A stretch of DNA of 64,000 nucleotides from Apodemus sylvaticus (GCF_947179515.1 NC_067485.1:76399346-76463345); one strand, 5' to 3'. Positions 44,978 through 56,912 are shown, counted from the stretch's first letter. Numbers and translations: made by a program. The notes: generated from the sequence alone by a model not told the origin.

Positions 44978-45763
44978 TTAACTCTGTACCCCATTTTTAA
45001 TAGGGTTGTTTGGTTTTCTGGAGTCTAACTTCTTGAGTTCTTTATATATATTGGATATTAGCCCTCTATCTGATGTAGGATTGGTGAAGATCTTTTCCCA
45101 ATTTGTTGGTTGCCGATTTGTCCTCTTGATGGTGTCCTTTGCCTTACAGAAACTTTGTAATTTTATGAGGTCCCATTTGTCAATTCTTGCTCTTAGAGCA
45201 TATGCAATTGGTGTTCTGTTCAGAAACTTTCTCCCTGTACCGATGTCCTCAAGGGTCTTCCCCAGTTTCTTTTCTATTAGCTTCAGAGTGTCTGGCTTTA
45301 TGTGGAGGTCCTTGATCCATTTGGATTTGAGCTTAGTACAAGGAGACAAGGATGGATCAATTTGCATTCTTCTGCATGCTGACCTCCAGTTGAACCAGCA
45401 CCATTTGTTGAAAAGGCTATCTTTTTTCCATTGGATGTTTTTAGCCTCTTTGTCGAGGATCAAGTGGCCATAGGTGTGTGGGTTCATTTCTGGATCTTCA
45501 ATCCTGTTCCATTGATCCTCCTGCCTGTCACTGTACCAATACCATGCAGTTTTTAACACTATTGCTCTGTAGTATTGCTTGAGGTCAGGGATACTGATTC
45601 CCCCAGACTTTCTTTTGTTGCTGAGAATAGTTTTAGCTATCCTGGGTTTTTTGTTGTTCCAGATGAATTTGATAATTGCTCTTTCTAACTTTGTGAAGAA
45701 TTGAGTTGGGATTTTGATGGGTATTGCATTGAATCTGTATATTGCTTTTGGCAAAATGGCCAT
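44978..45763 (-). pseudogene. L1 ORF2 post-RT region, 261-aa open frame
   Basis: The longest open frame in the window. It begins '[20 protein letters not shown]' and covers the part of ORF2p between the RT domain and the Cys-rich C-terminus, with '[20 protein letters not shown]' and '[20 protein letters not shown]'. It ends at '[10 protein letters not shown]', where the bases read aaaaatgggg rather than aaaaagtgggg as at about 37.42 kb. That one-base loss puts a stop in frame. The RT catalytic motif just upstream (46097-46108 on the minus strand) still reads F-A-D-D. The good preservation marks this as one of the youngest L1s in the window. Confidence 0.9.
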
Positions 45764-46297
45764 TTTAACTATATTGATTCTACCGATCCATGAACATGAG
45801 AGGTTTTATCATTTTTTGAGGTCTTCTTCCATTTCCTTCTTCAGAGTCTTGAAGTTCTTGTCATACAAATCTTTCACATGTTTGGTAAGAGTCACCCCAA
45901 GATACTTTATACTGTTTGTGGCTATTGTGAAGGGGGTCGTTTCCCTAATTTCTTTCTCAGCCTGCTTATCCTTGGAGTATAGGAAGGCCACTGATTTGCT
46001 TGAGTTGATTTTATAACCTGCCACTTTGCTGAAGTTGTTTATCAGCTGTAGGAGTTCTCTAGTGGAGTTTTTTGGTTCACTTAGGTAGACTATTATGTCA
46101 TCTGCAAATAATGATGGTTTGACTTCTTCCTTTCAAATTTGTATCCCTTTGACCTCCTTATGTTGTCAAATTGCCTGAGCTAGTTCCTCATGTACAATAT
46201 TGAAAAGATAAGGAGAAAGGGGGAAGCCCTGTCTAGTCCCTGATTTTAGTGGGATTGCTTCAAGTTTCTCTCCATTTAGTTTGATGCTGGCTACCGG

Positions 46298-46771
46298 TTA
46301 GAACACAATGAAAATGAAGACACAACATATCCAAATCTATGGGACACAATGAAAGCAGTGCTAAGAGGAAAACTCATAGCCCTGAGTGCCTCCAAAAAGA
46401 AAATGGAGAGAGCATACATTACCAGCTTAATGACACACCTGAAAGCCCTGGAACAAAAAGAAGCTATTTCACCCAGGAGGAGTAGAAGGCAGGAAATCAT
46501 CAAACTCAGGGCCGAAATCAATCAAGTAGAAACAAAGAGAACCATACAAAGAATCAACAAAACCAGGAGCTGGTTCTTTGAGAAAATCAACAAGATAGAT
46601 AAACCCTTAGCCAGACTGACCAAAGGGCACAGAGAAAGTATCCAAATTAACAAACTTAGAAATGAAAAGGGAGATATAACAACGGAAACTGAGGAAATCC
46701 AAAAAATCATCAGATCCTACTACAAGAGCCTGTACTCAACACAACTGGAGAATCTGGAGGAAATGGGTTAA
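46298..46771 (+). pseudogene. Inverted L1 ORF2 segment (between EN and RT)
   Basis: The open frame at 46349-46771 (140 aa) starts '[20 protein letters not shown]' and includes '[20 protein letters not shown]' and '[20 protein letters not shown]', the ORF2 linker between the endonuclease and RT domains. It lies opposite to the rest of the same L1. L1 sequence ends at 46762; the last residues come from the TSD. It has no promoter context and is explained by the inversion. Confidence 0.88.
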
Positions 46772-46778
46772 AATTTTT

Positions 46779-47228
46779 AAAAATTTAAAATGGTGGATGG
46801 TCCCCTGCTTCAACTGGGGGCCGTGTCTATCTATTGGAGGTAGTCTCCTCACTGTTGGGCATTTTAGCTAATGTCATCCATTTAGTCCTTGGTAACATCT
46901 CACATCCCAGGTCTCTCGACTTTCTAGAGCTTCCCCTTGTCCCCTAAACCCAACAGCTGCATATTTCAATCCATTCTTGCTTGAGTTTTTGATCTTAGAC
47001 ATTCTGATTTTTGTAGGGTGGAGTTTTGGGGGTCATTATGTTTTACATTTCCCTGATGATTAAGGATGTTGAACATTTCTTTAAGTGCTTCTCATCCCTT
47101 ACTGTTGAGAATTCTCTTCTTATTAATTAGCTCTGTACCTCATTTTTTTAAAATTGGCTTATTTGGACTTTTGGAGTCTAACTTCTTTATTAATTCTATA
47201 TCCAATAGAGGGCTAATATCTAAAATGT
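46779..47228 (-). mobile_element. Old Lx-type L1, antisense, part 2
   Basis: Resumes the old L1 3' UTR ('ctcacatcccaggtctctcg', 'gactttctagagcttcccct') and enters ORF2 from about 46980 ('gatgattaaggatgttgaac', 'atttggacttttggagtcta', 'ccaatagagggctaatatct'). No open frame remains. Confidence 0.8.
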
Positions 47229-49029
47229 TATTTTAAAGCAACGGTTTTAAAACTATATTCAAAGAATCTCTAAATTGTCAGTGAACAGCTTAATAATTTA
47301 AAATAAGTAGAAAAATGCAGATTTAACTGGGCAGGTCTACTATTCATTGCTTTATGTGTAGGATTAAACAAAAAGCAGATGTAAAGCATACTAATTTAAA
47401 ATAGAATGGATTTCTGTCAGGATTTCCAAGGTTGCATTGGCTCTGCATTTGTGATTTCCATAATCAAGGCTTTTGAGACAGACTCTGTTTTCCAATCATA
47501 TAAGAGTTTAAATATGGAAGTGAAGCCTTTTGTAGATTCTTTGTTCTGCTCTACTGGGATAATCCAAGGGTGTATATGTATTGGATATCACCCCTCCTTA
47601 CTAGGAAGGACAAACAGAAATCTAAGGATGGACACAAATCTAGGGAAAGCAGCTTTATGATGACTCCAAGGTCACACTCATTACATCAGTTGTGTTCTAT
47701 TGGCTTAAACTTCGTCCTACAATAATACTTAGCTAGGAGAGAGACTCAGAGTGTGATTAGTACTTGTAATCAGGTGCCAAGCTTAGGTTTAGCACTTCTT
47801 GGTTTGTTTTTTTTTTTAATGGCTAGAGTGAAAACTGAAATCTGATGGAGAAAAAACATCCTTCTATTACACAGTCTCTTGTTGTTTTTGTCTCAAATTT
47901 CATTTCTACAGGATTTTTATTGATTAAGTATTTCATGTAAGGCTTCAGGCAATCATGGCAGAGATTTATAACAATGACATTAAAAAGCAAATACTAACCT
48001 TAATGTCAGTTAGTGCTGAGAAATATCCAAGCTTGTGTTTTACATACTATTTTATGAATTATTTTGAAATGTTTTCAAATCTTTAACATTTATTTTTTGG
48101 ATGGAAATTCCTAAGTGAACTAATGCTGCTTGCATTTTGCATGATAAAGACAAATTTTAAAAGGCATGACATAAATTAAACCATTTAGCTTATGTGAAAT
48201 TATACAATGAATGCTTTTTAAGCCCATTCAACTTTTTTGTTGACTAAATTGGAAATTATTACATGGACATTTGAGCACTTAAAAGTGCACATTAAGTTGA
48301 ACTGTTTTAGATGGGTATCATATTTCCTCTTTTCAAATAGCAAAACAGAAGCTATAAAGCAAATAAATATAATTTATAATATTTATTTAATTAGTAAATA
48401 TTTATTTTTTAATTAAGTACTATAATTTGCAATATTTATTATCTATTTATTTAATAATAGTTATAAAAATATAAACAATTTCAATTCAAGTGAAACTCAT
48501 TAGAAAATTCTCTAAATCTGCAAAAGAATAGTCAATGTACTGTACATAAGTAAACCACTTAATTGTAATAGATTGGAAGGGGAAAGAGGAACCCTAAAAA
48601 TAGTGGGACATTACAAAGTCTTGAAAGAAAAATGTTTCAAAGTGGCAATTCCAACATATCAGAATTATGCCTTAGATATAAAGGCAAAAATAATGACAGA
48701 CTAAGGACTGAGTTAGTTCGTCCTTACCCAACATGAGCACTAGATAGAGAAGAAAGTTCTCCTGTGTGGCAGTAAGCAGCATAGACCATTCTTCGAATGC
48801 AGAAGAAAGCAAACAGAAAGATAATTGTGCTGAAAGTTTGAAGGGCACTGTGAATGTAATTTTATATTCTATCAAGTGGCTTAAAAATATAATTGCATTA
48901 AAAGTTAACAGATTGTATCAGTCAACTCATGTTAAATAGGGATGAAATATATAACATAAAGACAATAAATTTCAGAGAGAAATTGAATTAATTCATATTA
49001 GACTTTCTATATATTTATAGTTTAAAAGA
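47229..49029. other. AT-rich unique DNA
   Basis: No exon or assignable repeat. An A/T-only low-complexity stretch with ATTTATTTAATT motifs lies at 48360-48480. Confidence 0.5.
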
Positions 49030-49197
49030 TTTTTTTTCAATATGTAAGAGTGTTTTGCTGCGATGTGCATCCGACACATGGCAGGTGCCTGAAGAGTAGC
49101 AAGCAGCAGGTCAGTGCCCTAGAATCCTGAGGACAGATAACCTAGGTCCTCTGCAAGAGCAGCCACTGTTCTTAAGTGCTACATCCTCTTGGTCCCC
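49030..49197 (-). mobile_element. B3-type SINE, antisense
   Basis: 'agagtgttttgctgcgatgt', 'acacatggcaggtgcctgaa', 'aggtcctctgcaagagcagc', 'cactgttcttaagtgctaca' in antisense B3 order. Confidence 0.75.
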
Positions 49198-49286
49198 TAT
49201 TCTCTTAGAATTAAATCAATATTTATATAAAACTGTCTGATCTGGCATTCACTGTAATTCCTAGAACACTGTAACTCCAAATTTCT

Positions 49287-49814
49287 TATATATATATATT
49301 TTTCTATATTCTTTGTTTACATTCCAAATGATTTCCCCTTTCCCAGTTCCCTCCTCCCCACATGTCCCATAAACCTTCTTCTCTCCACTCATTCTCCAAT
49401 CACCTCTCTCCTTTTTCTCTGTCCTGTTACTCCCCTCCAATGCTAGATCAAGTCTTTCCAGGATCAGGACCCTCTCCTTACTTCTTCATGGGAGTCATTT
49501 CTTATGCTAATTGTGCCTTGGGTATTCAGAGCTTCTGGACAAATTAATATCCACTTATCAGAGATTGCATTCCATGTGTATTCTTTTGTGATTGGGTTAC
49601 CTCACTTAGGATGACATTTTCCAGATCCAACCATTTGCCTAAAAATTTCATGAATTCATTGTTTTTTATTGCTGAGTAGCATTTTGTAAATATGCCACAT
49701 TTTCTGTATCCATTCCTCCATTGAGGGACATCTGGGTTCTTTCCAGCTTCTGACAATTATAAATAAGGCTGCTATGGACACAGTGGAGCTTGTGTCTTTA
49801 TTGCATGCTGGAAT
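49287..49814 (-). mobile_element. 5'-truncated L1, antisense, 11-bp TSD
   Basis: TA/T-rich tail, antisense 3' UTR ('tttacattccaaatgatttc') and ORF2 C-terminus ('attgagggacatctgggttc', 'tataaataaggctgctatgg'). TSD tccaaatttct at 49276-49286 and 49815-49825. More diverged than the L1s at 31 and 44 kb. Confidence 0.88.
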
Positions 49815-50337
49815 TCCAAATTTCTATAGCTCAGTGCCATTTCTAAGAGCTACAGTCTAAACATGAACCCTAAATCCACAGGTAAGAGTGGCTCCTTCCC
49901 TTCACCAAAGAAGATTCTCTTTGTAGGAGACAGAGAACATCACAGAAAACAACTGCTCAAAAAACAGACAGCACACAGATTGTGATATACCCAGCCTCGA
50001 TGCATGCATCAATAACACAATTCTAGCACCACAGCTCAAGAAACATTATGGAAGATGGGGCAGAAAGATTGTAACAGCTCAAGAACCAGAAAGTCTGCTA
50101 TGACTCCTAGAAACAAGATAGAAGCTACAACCATGATACCACTACAATATGGCTTCCTAATAAGACCTGAACAGTGACAACAATAGACATGTAAACACTC
50201 CAAGGGAAGGGTCCTGTCTCTAGACAAATAACTATAGGCAACAAATGACATCGAGGAGAGGAAGAATTAGTGTTACCAAAGGATGAACCTCCTAATTTAT
50301 TAGCCAAACCTCCAAATAAACAAATAAACTCAAGAGA

Positions 50338-50338
<1 letters not shown>

Positions 50339-50368
<30 letters not shown>

Positions 50369-50382
50369 TACATATATATATA
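50339..50382. repeat. Perfect 44-bp TA-rich palindrome
   Basis: TATATATATG on the left mirrors CATATATATA on the right around a TA core. The symmetry is exact over 44 bp. A second TA/TG patch lies at 50433-50470. Confidence 0.88.
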
Positions 50383-50725
50383 CTAGTTTTCAATGAACTA
50401 CATATATTAAATACAATATACATTGAATATTGATGATATATGTGTATATATATATACATATATATATGTATTTCTGACATATTTATCCACATCTAACAAT
50501 GTTAATTTGTGTACCTTCTTCAGGTTTCCTGTTATGTAATATGAGAGATGAAATCTGATCAGTTATTTTATCATAACCAGAACAGAGATACTGAATTCAA
50601 ATCGAACATCTGCATGTAGACTTGTGGCTATAAACTATTGGGGTACAGTCTAGCTGTAGAACTATAATGTAACATTTCAAATACTAAAGTGCAAGTCAAA
50701 TATAGTCGTTTCCCCTTCTATACAC

Positions 50726-50873
50726 TTTTTTTTTTGGATTTGGTTTTTTCAAGACAAGCTTTCTCTGTGTAGCCCTGGCTGTCCTGGAACTCACTCTGTA
50801 GACCAGGCTGGCCTTGAACTCAGAAATCTGCCTGCTTCTGCCTCCCAAGTGCTGGGATTACAGGTGTGCCTGG
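50726..50873 (-). mobile_element. B1 SINE, antisense
   Basis: Near full-length, low-divergence B1 on the minus strand: T-run, 'aagacaagctttctctgtgt', 'ggctgtcctggaactcactc', 'tgtagaccaggctggccttg', 'aactcagaaatctgcctgc', 'agtgctgggattacaggtgt'. The 'cagaaatctgcc' variant is the form I associate with Mus B1. An imperfect TSD, ccttctatacac versus ccttctacacat, flanks it. Confidence 0.93.
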
Positions 50874-51231
50874 CCCTTCTACACATTTTAAAGGAAAAAA
50901 AATTAGTATCTTTACAATGACATAATGACATGTGAAATCATACATTTACATGTAAGTATATATTCAAATACATTTCAGATAACATATGAAAATACTCAGT
51001 TGTAGAATTATGTAAAAAATGATACGGTTTTTTGAAAGGGATCTTCAAATTTGCATTAAATATAGATATTTTATAATTTTTTCTTTGTTTTTCCTCTTAT
51101 TGAAAATAGATCTGTTTTTCTCACATAATATATCCTGATTAATGTTTCTCCTTCTCTATTTCTCCCAGTTTCTGCTCATTTCTCCTCCCATCTGGATCCA
51201 CTCCCTTTAATCTATGCAGGTCTATGTGCCC

Positions 51232-51355
51232 TGTGACATTTCAAACACAAATTAGATAGCTTGTTCATTAGCTCAGCTTTTTTGCTAAGAGTTAAAGAGT
51301 CATTCATGTTATTACAGCTGTAAAAAATATAACAGTTCCAGAATGAAAGAATGAG
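51232..51355. repeat. Local duplication X, source copy (124 bp)
   Basis: Base-for-base identical to 52112-52235. It begins 'tgtgacatttcaaacacaaa' and ends 'gaatgaaagaatgag'. Not a recognised transposon. Confidence 0.92.
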
Positions 51356-52111
51356 TTCTCTAGTTTATAAGCTTATGGAATTATAATACCAAAATATGTA
51401 AAAAACTGAGAAGTATATGAACATGCTTATTTAAATTTTTACAGGTGCTAAATTTTTTCTTCTTTAAAATTATTTTCTTTTGAAAATTTTATAGCATGTA
51501 TACAATGTTTTCTGATTACTGTCACACACAACTTCTCTTTTGATCTCATCTTACCATCCCTCTCAAACTCCTCTCTTCACCAAGTTCCTTTCACTGACTC
51601 ATTACTCTTAGCTTGGTTTTGTGACCTATTTATCCTACCAGAGCTTTCTGTATGACTGTGGTATGGAGCTGCACCCTGGGGTCTAGTGAGATCACCAGCA
51701 GGTACACTTTGAAGGGAACCATTTCTCTCTCCCTGAATCTATCACTCTGTAATTGTTCAACAACAAAAGTGAAGCCTCCCTTATCCTGTCCATCACCCAT
51801 GCCTAACTGTTGATTAGCACATGTTAGTTTAGATTCATTGCAGATATGTGCATTTTCTGTGAGTATGAGTGAGAGGTATGCCTGGCTCAAGAGATGGCAG
51901 TTCACAGTCTTCCTGCCTATCTTTTGTTTCTAACATTCTTTCCATGCCCTATCTCCCCTTTAAATGATGTTCTGTGAGCCTTCAAGAAGATGGCATACGT
52001 GGGTTTTTTTTTTTGTTTGTTTGTTTATGACTGAGTACACATTTCCCATTTCTTTCACCCACTATTCCACCCTAAGTTTCTGAACTCAACTTTCATTAAA
52101 AAATGAGTCTA

Positions 52112-52292
52112 TGTGACATTTCAAACACAAATTAGATAGCTTGTTCATTAGCTCAGCTTTTTTGCTAAGAGTTAAAGAGTCATTCATGTTATTACAGCTG
52201 TAAAAAATATAACAGTTCCAGAATGAAAGAATGAGAATCCTGGTACATGAGGATGTATCCCACAACTAGCAATGGTGATTTTTTTTTTGTTT
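52112..52292. repeat. Composite insertion: copy of X joined to copy of Y
   Basis: 52112-52235 is identical to 51232-51355, and 52236-52292 is identical to 52828-52883 apart from one T in a T-run. The two are directly joined with no intervening base. The block is flanked by tttcattaa at 52091-52099 and 52295-52303. Confidence 0.92.
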
Positions 52293-52827
52293 AGTTTCAT
52301 TAAGAGTAGGCAGACAAAAATATAAATATTGAAAAGGCAGGGTTATTTCATCCCAGTTAGTTGAAGCAAAACAAAATCAGCAAAAATAGTTTTCACTTCC
52401 CCTCAATCTGGTCCATGATCTCCTCTGCCATACATTTCAGCCTGGTTTATAATACCAGCATGGGGTCCTCCTGCGGAGGAGATCACCAACTCAATCATAT
52501 GTTAGTTGCTTTCCCCAGTACCACTATTGCTCATCTGTGAGCATCTTGCTTGGTGAACTGTTCACATAATTGAATTCACATCTGGGTAAACTCAGTTATG
52601 ATTATTCTTCACCAGTAGCATGCATAGCACTTTCTGGAACTCTGATTGCTTGTCAGTGAGGAGAGAGCCTCTAGTTGAATTCCAGATTAATTCTTCTATT
52701 TCATACATCCAAGATCTGATAGCATTTAGCAATAAGGTCTTATCACCAAACTGTTTCATGCAACCAAGAGGAATAGCAAGTGTTTGCATTGCTTTGAGGA
52801 CATTTAAATCATCCTGGTACATTTAAA

Positions 52828-52883
52828 AATCCTGGTACATGAGGATGTATCCCACAACTAGCAATGGTGATTTTTTTTTGTTT
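52828..52883. repeat. Local duplication Y, source copy (56 bp)
   Basis: Begins 'aatcctggtacatgaggatg' and ends in a T9-gttt run. A further short echo 'atcctggtacat' lies just upstream at 52811-52822. Confidence 0.9.
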
Positions 52884-55800
52884 GCTTCTGGGAGCAACTT
52901 TACCCAATCATGCAGAGTATAGTCCTTCAACTTTAAAAAAGAATATGCTTCTGTTTTAAACTATAAAGTATCTATTTTAATTTAGTAGCTTTTCTTATGG
53001 CATCTTCATATGTTCTTAACTTCAGATAATTTTGTATTCAGATCCAGTGTTTCTTAATATAATTTACCCCTGAAGTGTACAGTTTACTAAATGTTGATGT
53101 CTCTATTATCTAAGTATGCTAATATCTTATATACAATTCAAAGACTAAGATACCTTTATGATGAAACTTTGTTTCTCTACATTGTAGCTCTGCTTGTAGT
53201 TATTTTTGTTTTATGTGTTAGGGATGAAGCTATTTGGAAGTTGAATTTGCCTCAAAATTTTTATAACTAAATAAAAAATTTAAATGGGTTGCTATATCTT
53301 TGGGATTGGAAATTGAGTACAAAGATGATTTTATTGAATATCCCAGTAATGTTGCAAGACAGTTACAGCAGACTATGAAATATTGTCTCCATTATCTTCA
53401 AAACTGTTATTAAAACTGACCTCCTGTAGACACTGAAATATTAAAGGAAATATGTATGTTGTCCATGAATATCAATTGAATAATTCATGGATTTTTATAT
53501 AACTTTCCTATCCCTTAGATTTGTATTACCAATTGATTTTTGCTAAATTATTTTTCTGGACGAATGTAACTCAAGATGTCTTCATGTCATCATGTATACA
53601 TATAGTTGTAGATATAAATCTTATGACTAGAAAGTAAGTCATTAAAATACAACAAATTATTATTGTAGTATAAACTTTCATAGGAAAAATCAGTATACTG
53701 TGGAAAGTTCATGTATGATTTCATTAAGAAAAAAAAACAGAAAAGCTGGCTGCAAATTTACAATGCAACATACTACTAATAGCAGTGTAAATTAATAGCA
53801 TGTAAATTAATATTGTCATTTTATCCTCAATGTGCTTATATTACAGAAGGGAAATGAAATAATTAAGTATGTAAATACTATATATTAGTATTTAATAAAC
53901 AAAAAATTATCTAAATGATAAATAAAATATAATGCTGAAGTAGAAGCATCCAGAAAAAAATTTAAGCATAAAACATATAATGAGGGGAGTTTAAGCGAGA
54001 GAATCTAGGAAATCATCATGGTCAACTCAATTGTAAAAGCACAGACTGCTCTTGTAGAGAACCCCAGTTCCTGGATGCATGTCAGGTAGCTCACAACTGC
54101 CTGCTACATTAGTTTTAGGGACTGGATACCTTCTTCTAGCATCTGTGGACAGCTTCAGATCCATGCCATATGTACGCAAACATACACCAAAATAAAATAC
54201 AAAATTTAAAATATTTTTAAAAAGGATTGAAAGTTCAGAAGGGTCTCTGGAACTTTGCCAATGACTACCTCTAAAGCTCCCCCAACTTCTATAAGGATCT
54301 ATCTTGTCTTGCACAAAACATTGATATTTGTTTACTAATATCATAATTCATCCATTGAGTCTTAAGATTTGGGGTGATTGAATGAGATGTAATAGATCTT
54401 AAATATATAAAATTAATAAAATGAAGAAAGGATAATTAATTTCTTCAAAGGCTAAGTAGGGCTCTGTGCATTAGATCACATTAACATTCTATATACTTCA
54501 AAATTATGCTTATTACCATTTTTCCTTCATTGTAGGTTACTTGTATATAATTCATATGAGATATAAAAAATATTCCATCATTCTCCTAGCTCTTAAACAT
54601 CAAACCATAAAGGGACCTTTGGGAGCTTCAGATTATATATATAATCTGAAGCTACTATATATATCATTGGTAACACAATTCCTTCCTTATTCCTATGCTA
54701 GTGAAGAGATGATAGTTTAGAGAAACACTATCCATCTTGTCTACCAGGAAGGAACATGACAAGTATCCATTGAATTCTGGTTCCGAAAAGACTTTCTGTC
54801 CCTTCAAAACAATGGTGTTTCCTGAAATCTGACAAGAGCCATCCTTCAAATTATGAGAAAATAATCAGAAGATCAATAGAAACCAAACGAGTTTTCATTT
54901 TTTTTTGAAATGGAAATGCTGTTTTAACATCAATCAATCTTCAGCTTTGGGTGACTGGGAGTGTATTTTAACCAAAATACTTTCCAATGTACTTCAAATG
55001 ACATTAGACATATGAGGCATTAGCCATCATTTCTTTAGGGACTATACTAATTTTCTGAAATCTCAAGCATAAGATTTAATTGAAGTTTATTATTTGCTCT
55101 CAGAAACTGCGTTTTCCATTTTTTACTGGACCAAGAACAGGGACAATGATGTTCATTTCAAAAGCAAAACCAAAGCAAGTTATATAATATCCACATCCAC
55201 TGAAAATGAGGCTTAAACCTGTAAGAACTGGACTAGGACTACATTTCAAGGGTGGCAGTGAATTAATTAAAATTGTCAGTGAGGGAAGTAAGAGGATTTT
55301 CTTTCAGCTGTGAGGTCCATAACTGAGTGGAAAATATTTCTAAAGCATTAACCTAATAGTGAAAAATACCATTCAAGTTCCTTTTGTTTGTGGGTGAACA
55401 GAAAACTGATCTGGAGGCCAAAATATTGATTTAAATCAGAGCAGAAACACTATCAAAGGAGACTATGAAAGGCAAAAAGATTCAGAGCAATGTAACTGAA
55501 TCCTTTACCCAAGAGTAACAGCTACACCTCATGCAAACTCTGAGATTTTTCTTACACTGATGTTTATCCTTCTATTTTAAAAGCAAAGATGCAGGCTTTA
55601 TGAAAATTAATGACAATCTGGAGGTTTCACTGGCACCTATTCACTGAGAACATAAGATGCTCTCAAGTGTTCTCAGAATAATCATAATTTCCTTATGCTT
55701 GTGATAGAATATCCCAGAAAAATTACTGTCATTAACTCTGTAGAGGAATCCAGTAATGTGGCTTCTTTGGCAAGGGATCATCCAAAAATATGATCTGGTC

Positions 55801-55892
55801 AAATGCAGACACACTTTGAATTACAGTATGATCTGGATGAAGTGAAGACATGCCCTTAGTGCACACATTAAATCCTCAACAATAAAGATAAG
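52884..55892. other. AT-rich unique DNA
   Basis: No exon or confident repeat. It holds a 30-bp perfect palindrome at 54624-54653. Frames such as 54027-54344 and 54664-54849 on the minus strand carry no recognisable domain. Confidence 0.5.
54624..54653. repeat. Perfect 30-bp palindrome
   Basis: agcttcagatta on the left, its reverse complement on the right, with a TA core. The arms contain mixed sequence, so it is not just a TA run. Confidence 0.9.
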
Positions 55893-55899
55893 GTTGGTA

Positions 55900-56309
55900 T
55901 ACTGGCTGGTTTTATGGGTCAATCTGACACAAGCTAGATTTATCACAGAGAAAGGAGATTCCCTTGAGGAAATGCCTCCATGAGATCCAGCTGTAAGGTA
56001 TTTTATCAATTAGTGATCAAGGGGGAAATTCCCAGCCCATTGTGGGCAATTCCATCCATGGGCTGATAATCCTGGGTTCTATAAGAAAGCAAGCCAGGCA
56101 ATCCAGGGGAACCAAACCAGTAAGCAGTACCCCTCATTGGCCTCTGCATCAGCTCCTGTCTCCAGCTTCCTACCCTGGATGAGTTCCTGTCTTGACCTCC
56201 TTTGGTGATGAACAGCAATATGGAAGTGTAAGTTGAATATACTCTTTCCTCCCCAACTTGCTTCTTGGTCATGATGTTTTATGCAGGAATACAAATCCTG
56301 ACTATGAAA
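55900..56309 (+). mobile_element. Rodent dispersed repeat, flanked by gttggta
   Basis: Contains 'ggctggttttatgggtcaat', 'ctgacacaagctagatttat', 'gaggaaatgcctccatgaga', 'gatgaacagcaatatggaag' and ends 'aaatcctgactatgaa'. It is flanked by the 7-bp repeat gttggta at 55893-55899 and 56310-56316. I know it as a common rodent repeat but cannot assign it to LTR or DNA-transposon class with confidence. Confidence 0.7.
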
Positions 56310-56316
56310 GTTGGTA

Positions 56317-56902
56317 CGTAGAAGGCAGCAGCCATGTTGAAAGGGACTTTAAATCGATGGCCAGAAACAGTGATGGAATCAGTGAATGATTTGGCAGAAT
56401 GAGACAGAGTTCAGAAAGAGCTAGAAATAGTGAGTTTATCCAGCAGTAAGTCTTGGAGGATGAAACATTCTAGGCCTAGATTAGCAGATGGAGGCTGGAA
56501 GCTAAATCCTTCAAGGTCCAGGCTTACAGATTAGATTGTACAGAAAGCAGAAGCTTCTAGACCCAGGCCTACAGAGAGATAGAAATGCTAGAGGCTGAGT
56601 TCAAGTCATATATTTGTGAAGCTTGAGTACAGCTCTTAGTTCTTCCCTTTCTCTGAGGAAATAAAACCAACATTTACCAAAGTAGGTCTACATATTTCTA
56701 AATCTCAGAATTTCTAGTAAGGATATCATGTAAGCTCCACAGTAATTTTTAAAGTGGAACTTGTTATGTTGTCTCTAAAACTTGTGTTATCTCTCTTTAG
56801 GATATTATAACTATAGTGAGTTGAAATGTTATCTATAGAGATGTTTCTTTGATGCAGGTATACAAATCAAAGACTTTGCTATAGGGAAAAGGCCCGTTTA
56901 AG
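56317..56902. other. Unclassified DNA
   Basis: Purine-rich, repeat-like in places ('agattagcagatggaggctg', 'gcagaagcttctagacccag') but not assigned. Confidence 0.35.
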
Positions 56903-56912
56903 ACAAAATCCC

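Larger units (their letters stand above)
44150..46762 (-). mobile_element. Young L1 with 5' inversion (twin priming)
   Basis: From 44150 to about 46297 the L1 is antisense: 3' UTR, ORF2 C-terminus, then RT domain. From about 46298 to 46762 an upstream part of ORF2 lies in sense orientation. One 16-bp exact TSD brackets both parts, so they came in as one event. The ORF2 stretch between the two pieces is deleted. This is the hallmark of twin priming during L1 integration. Confidence 0.92.

Noticed and set aside
45006..45473. 155-aa plus-strand frame
   Set aside because: Antisense shadow of the 261-aa L1 ORF2 frame.
46349..46771. 140-aa plus-strand gene candidate
   Set aside because: It is the inverted 5' segment of the L1 at 44150-46762.
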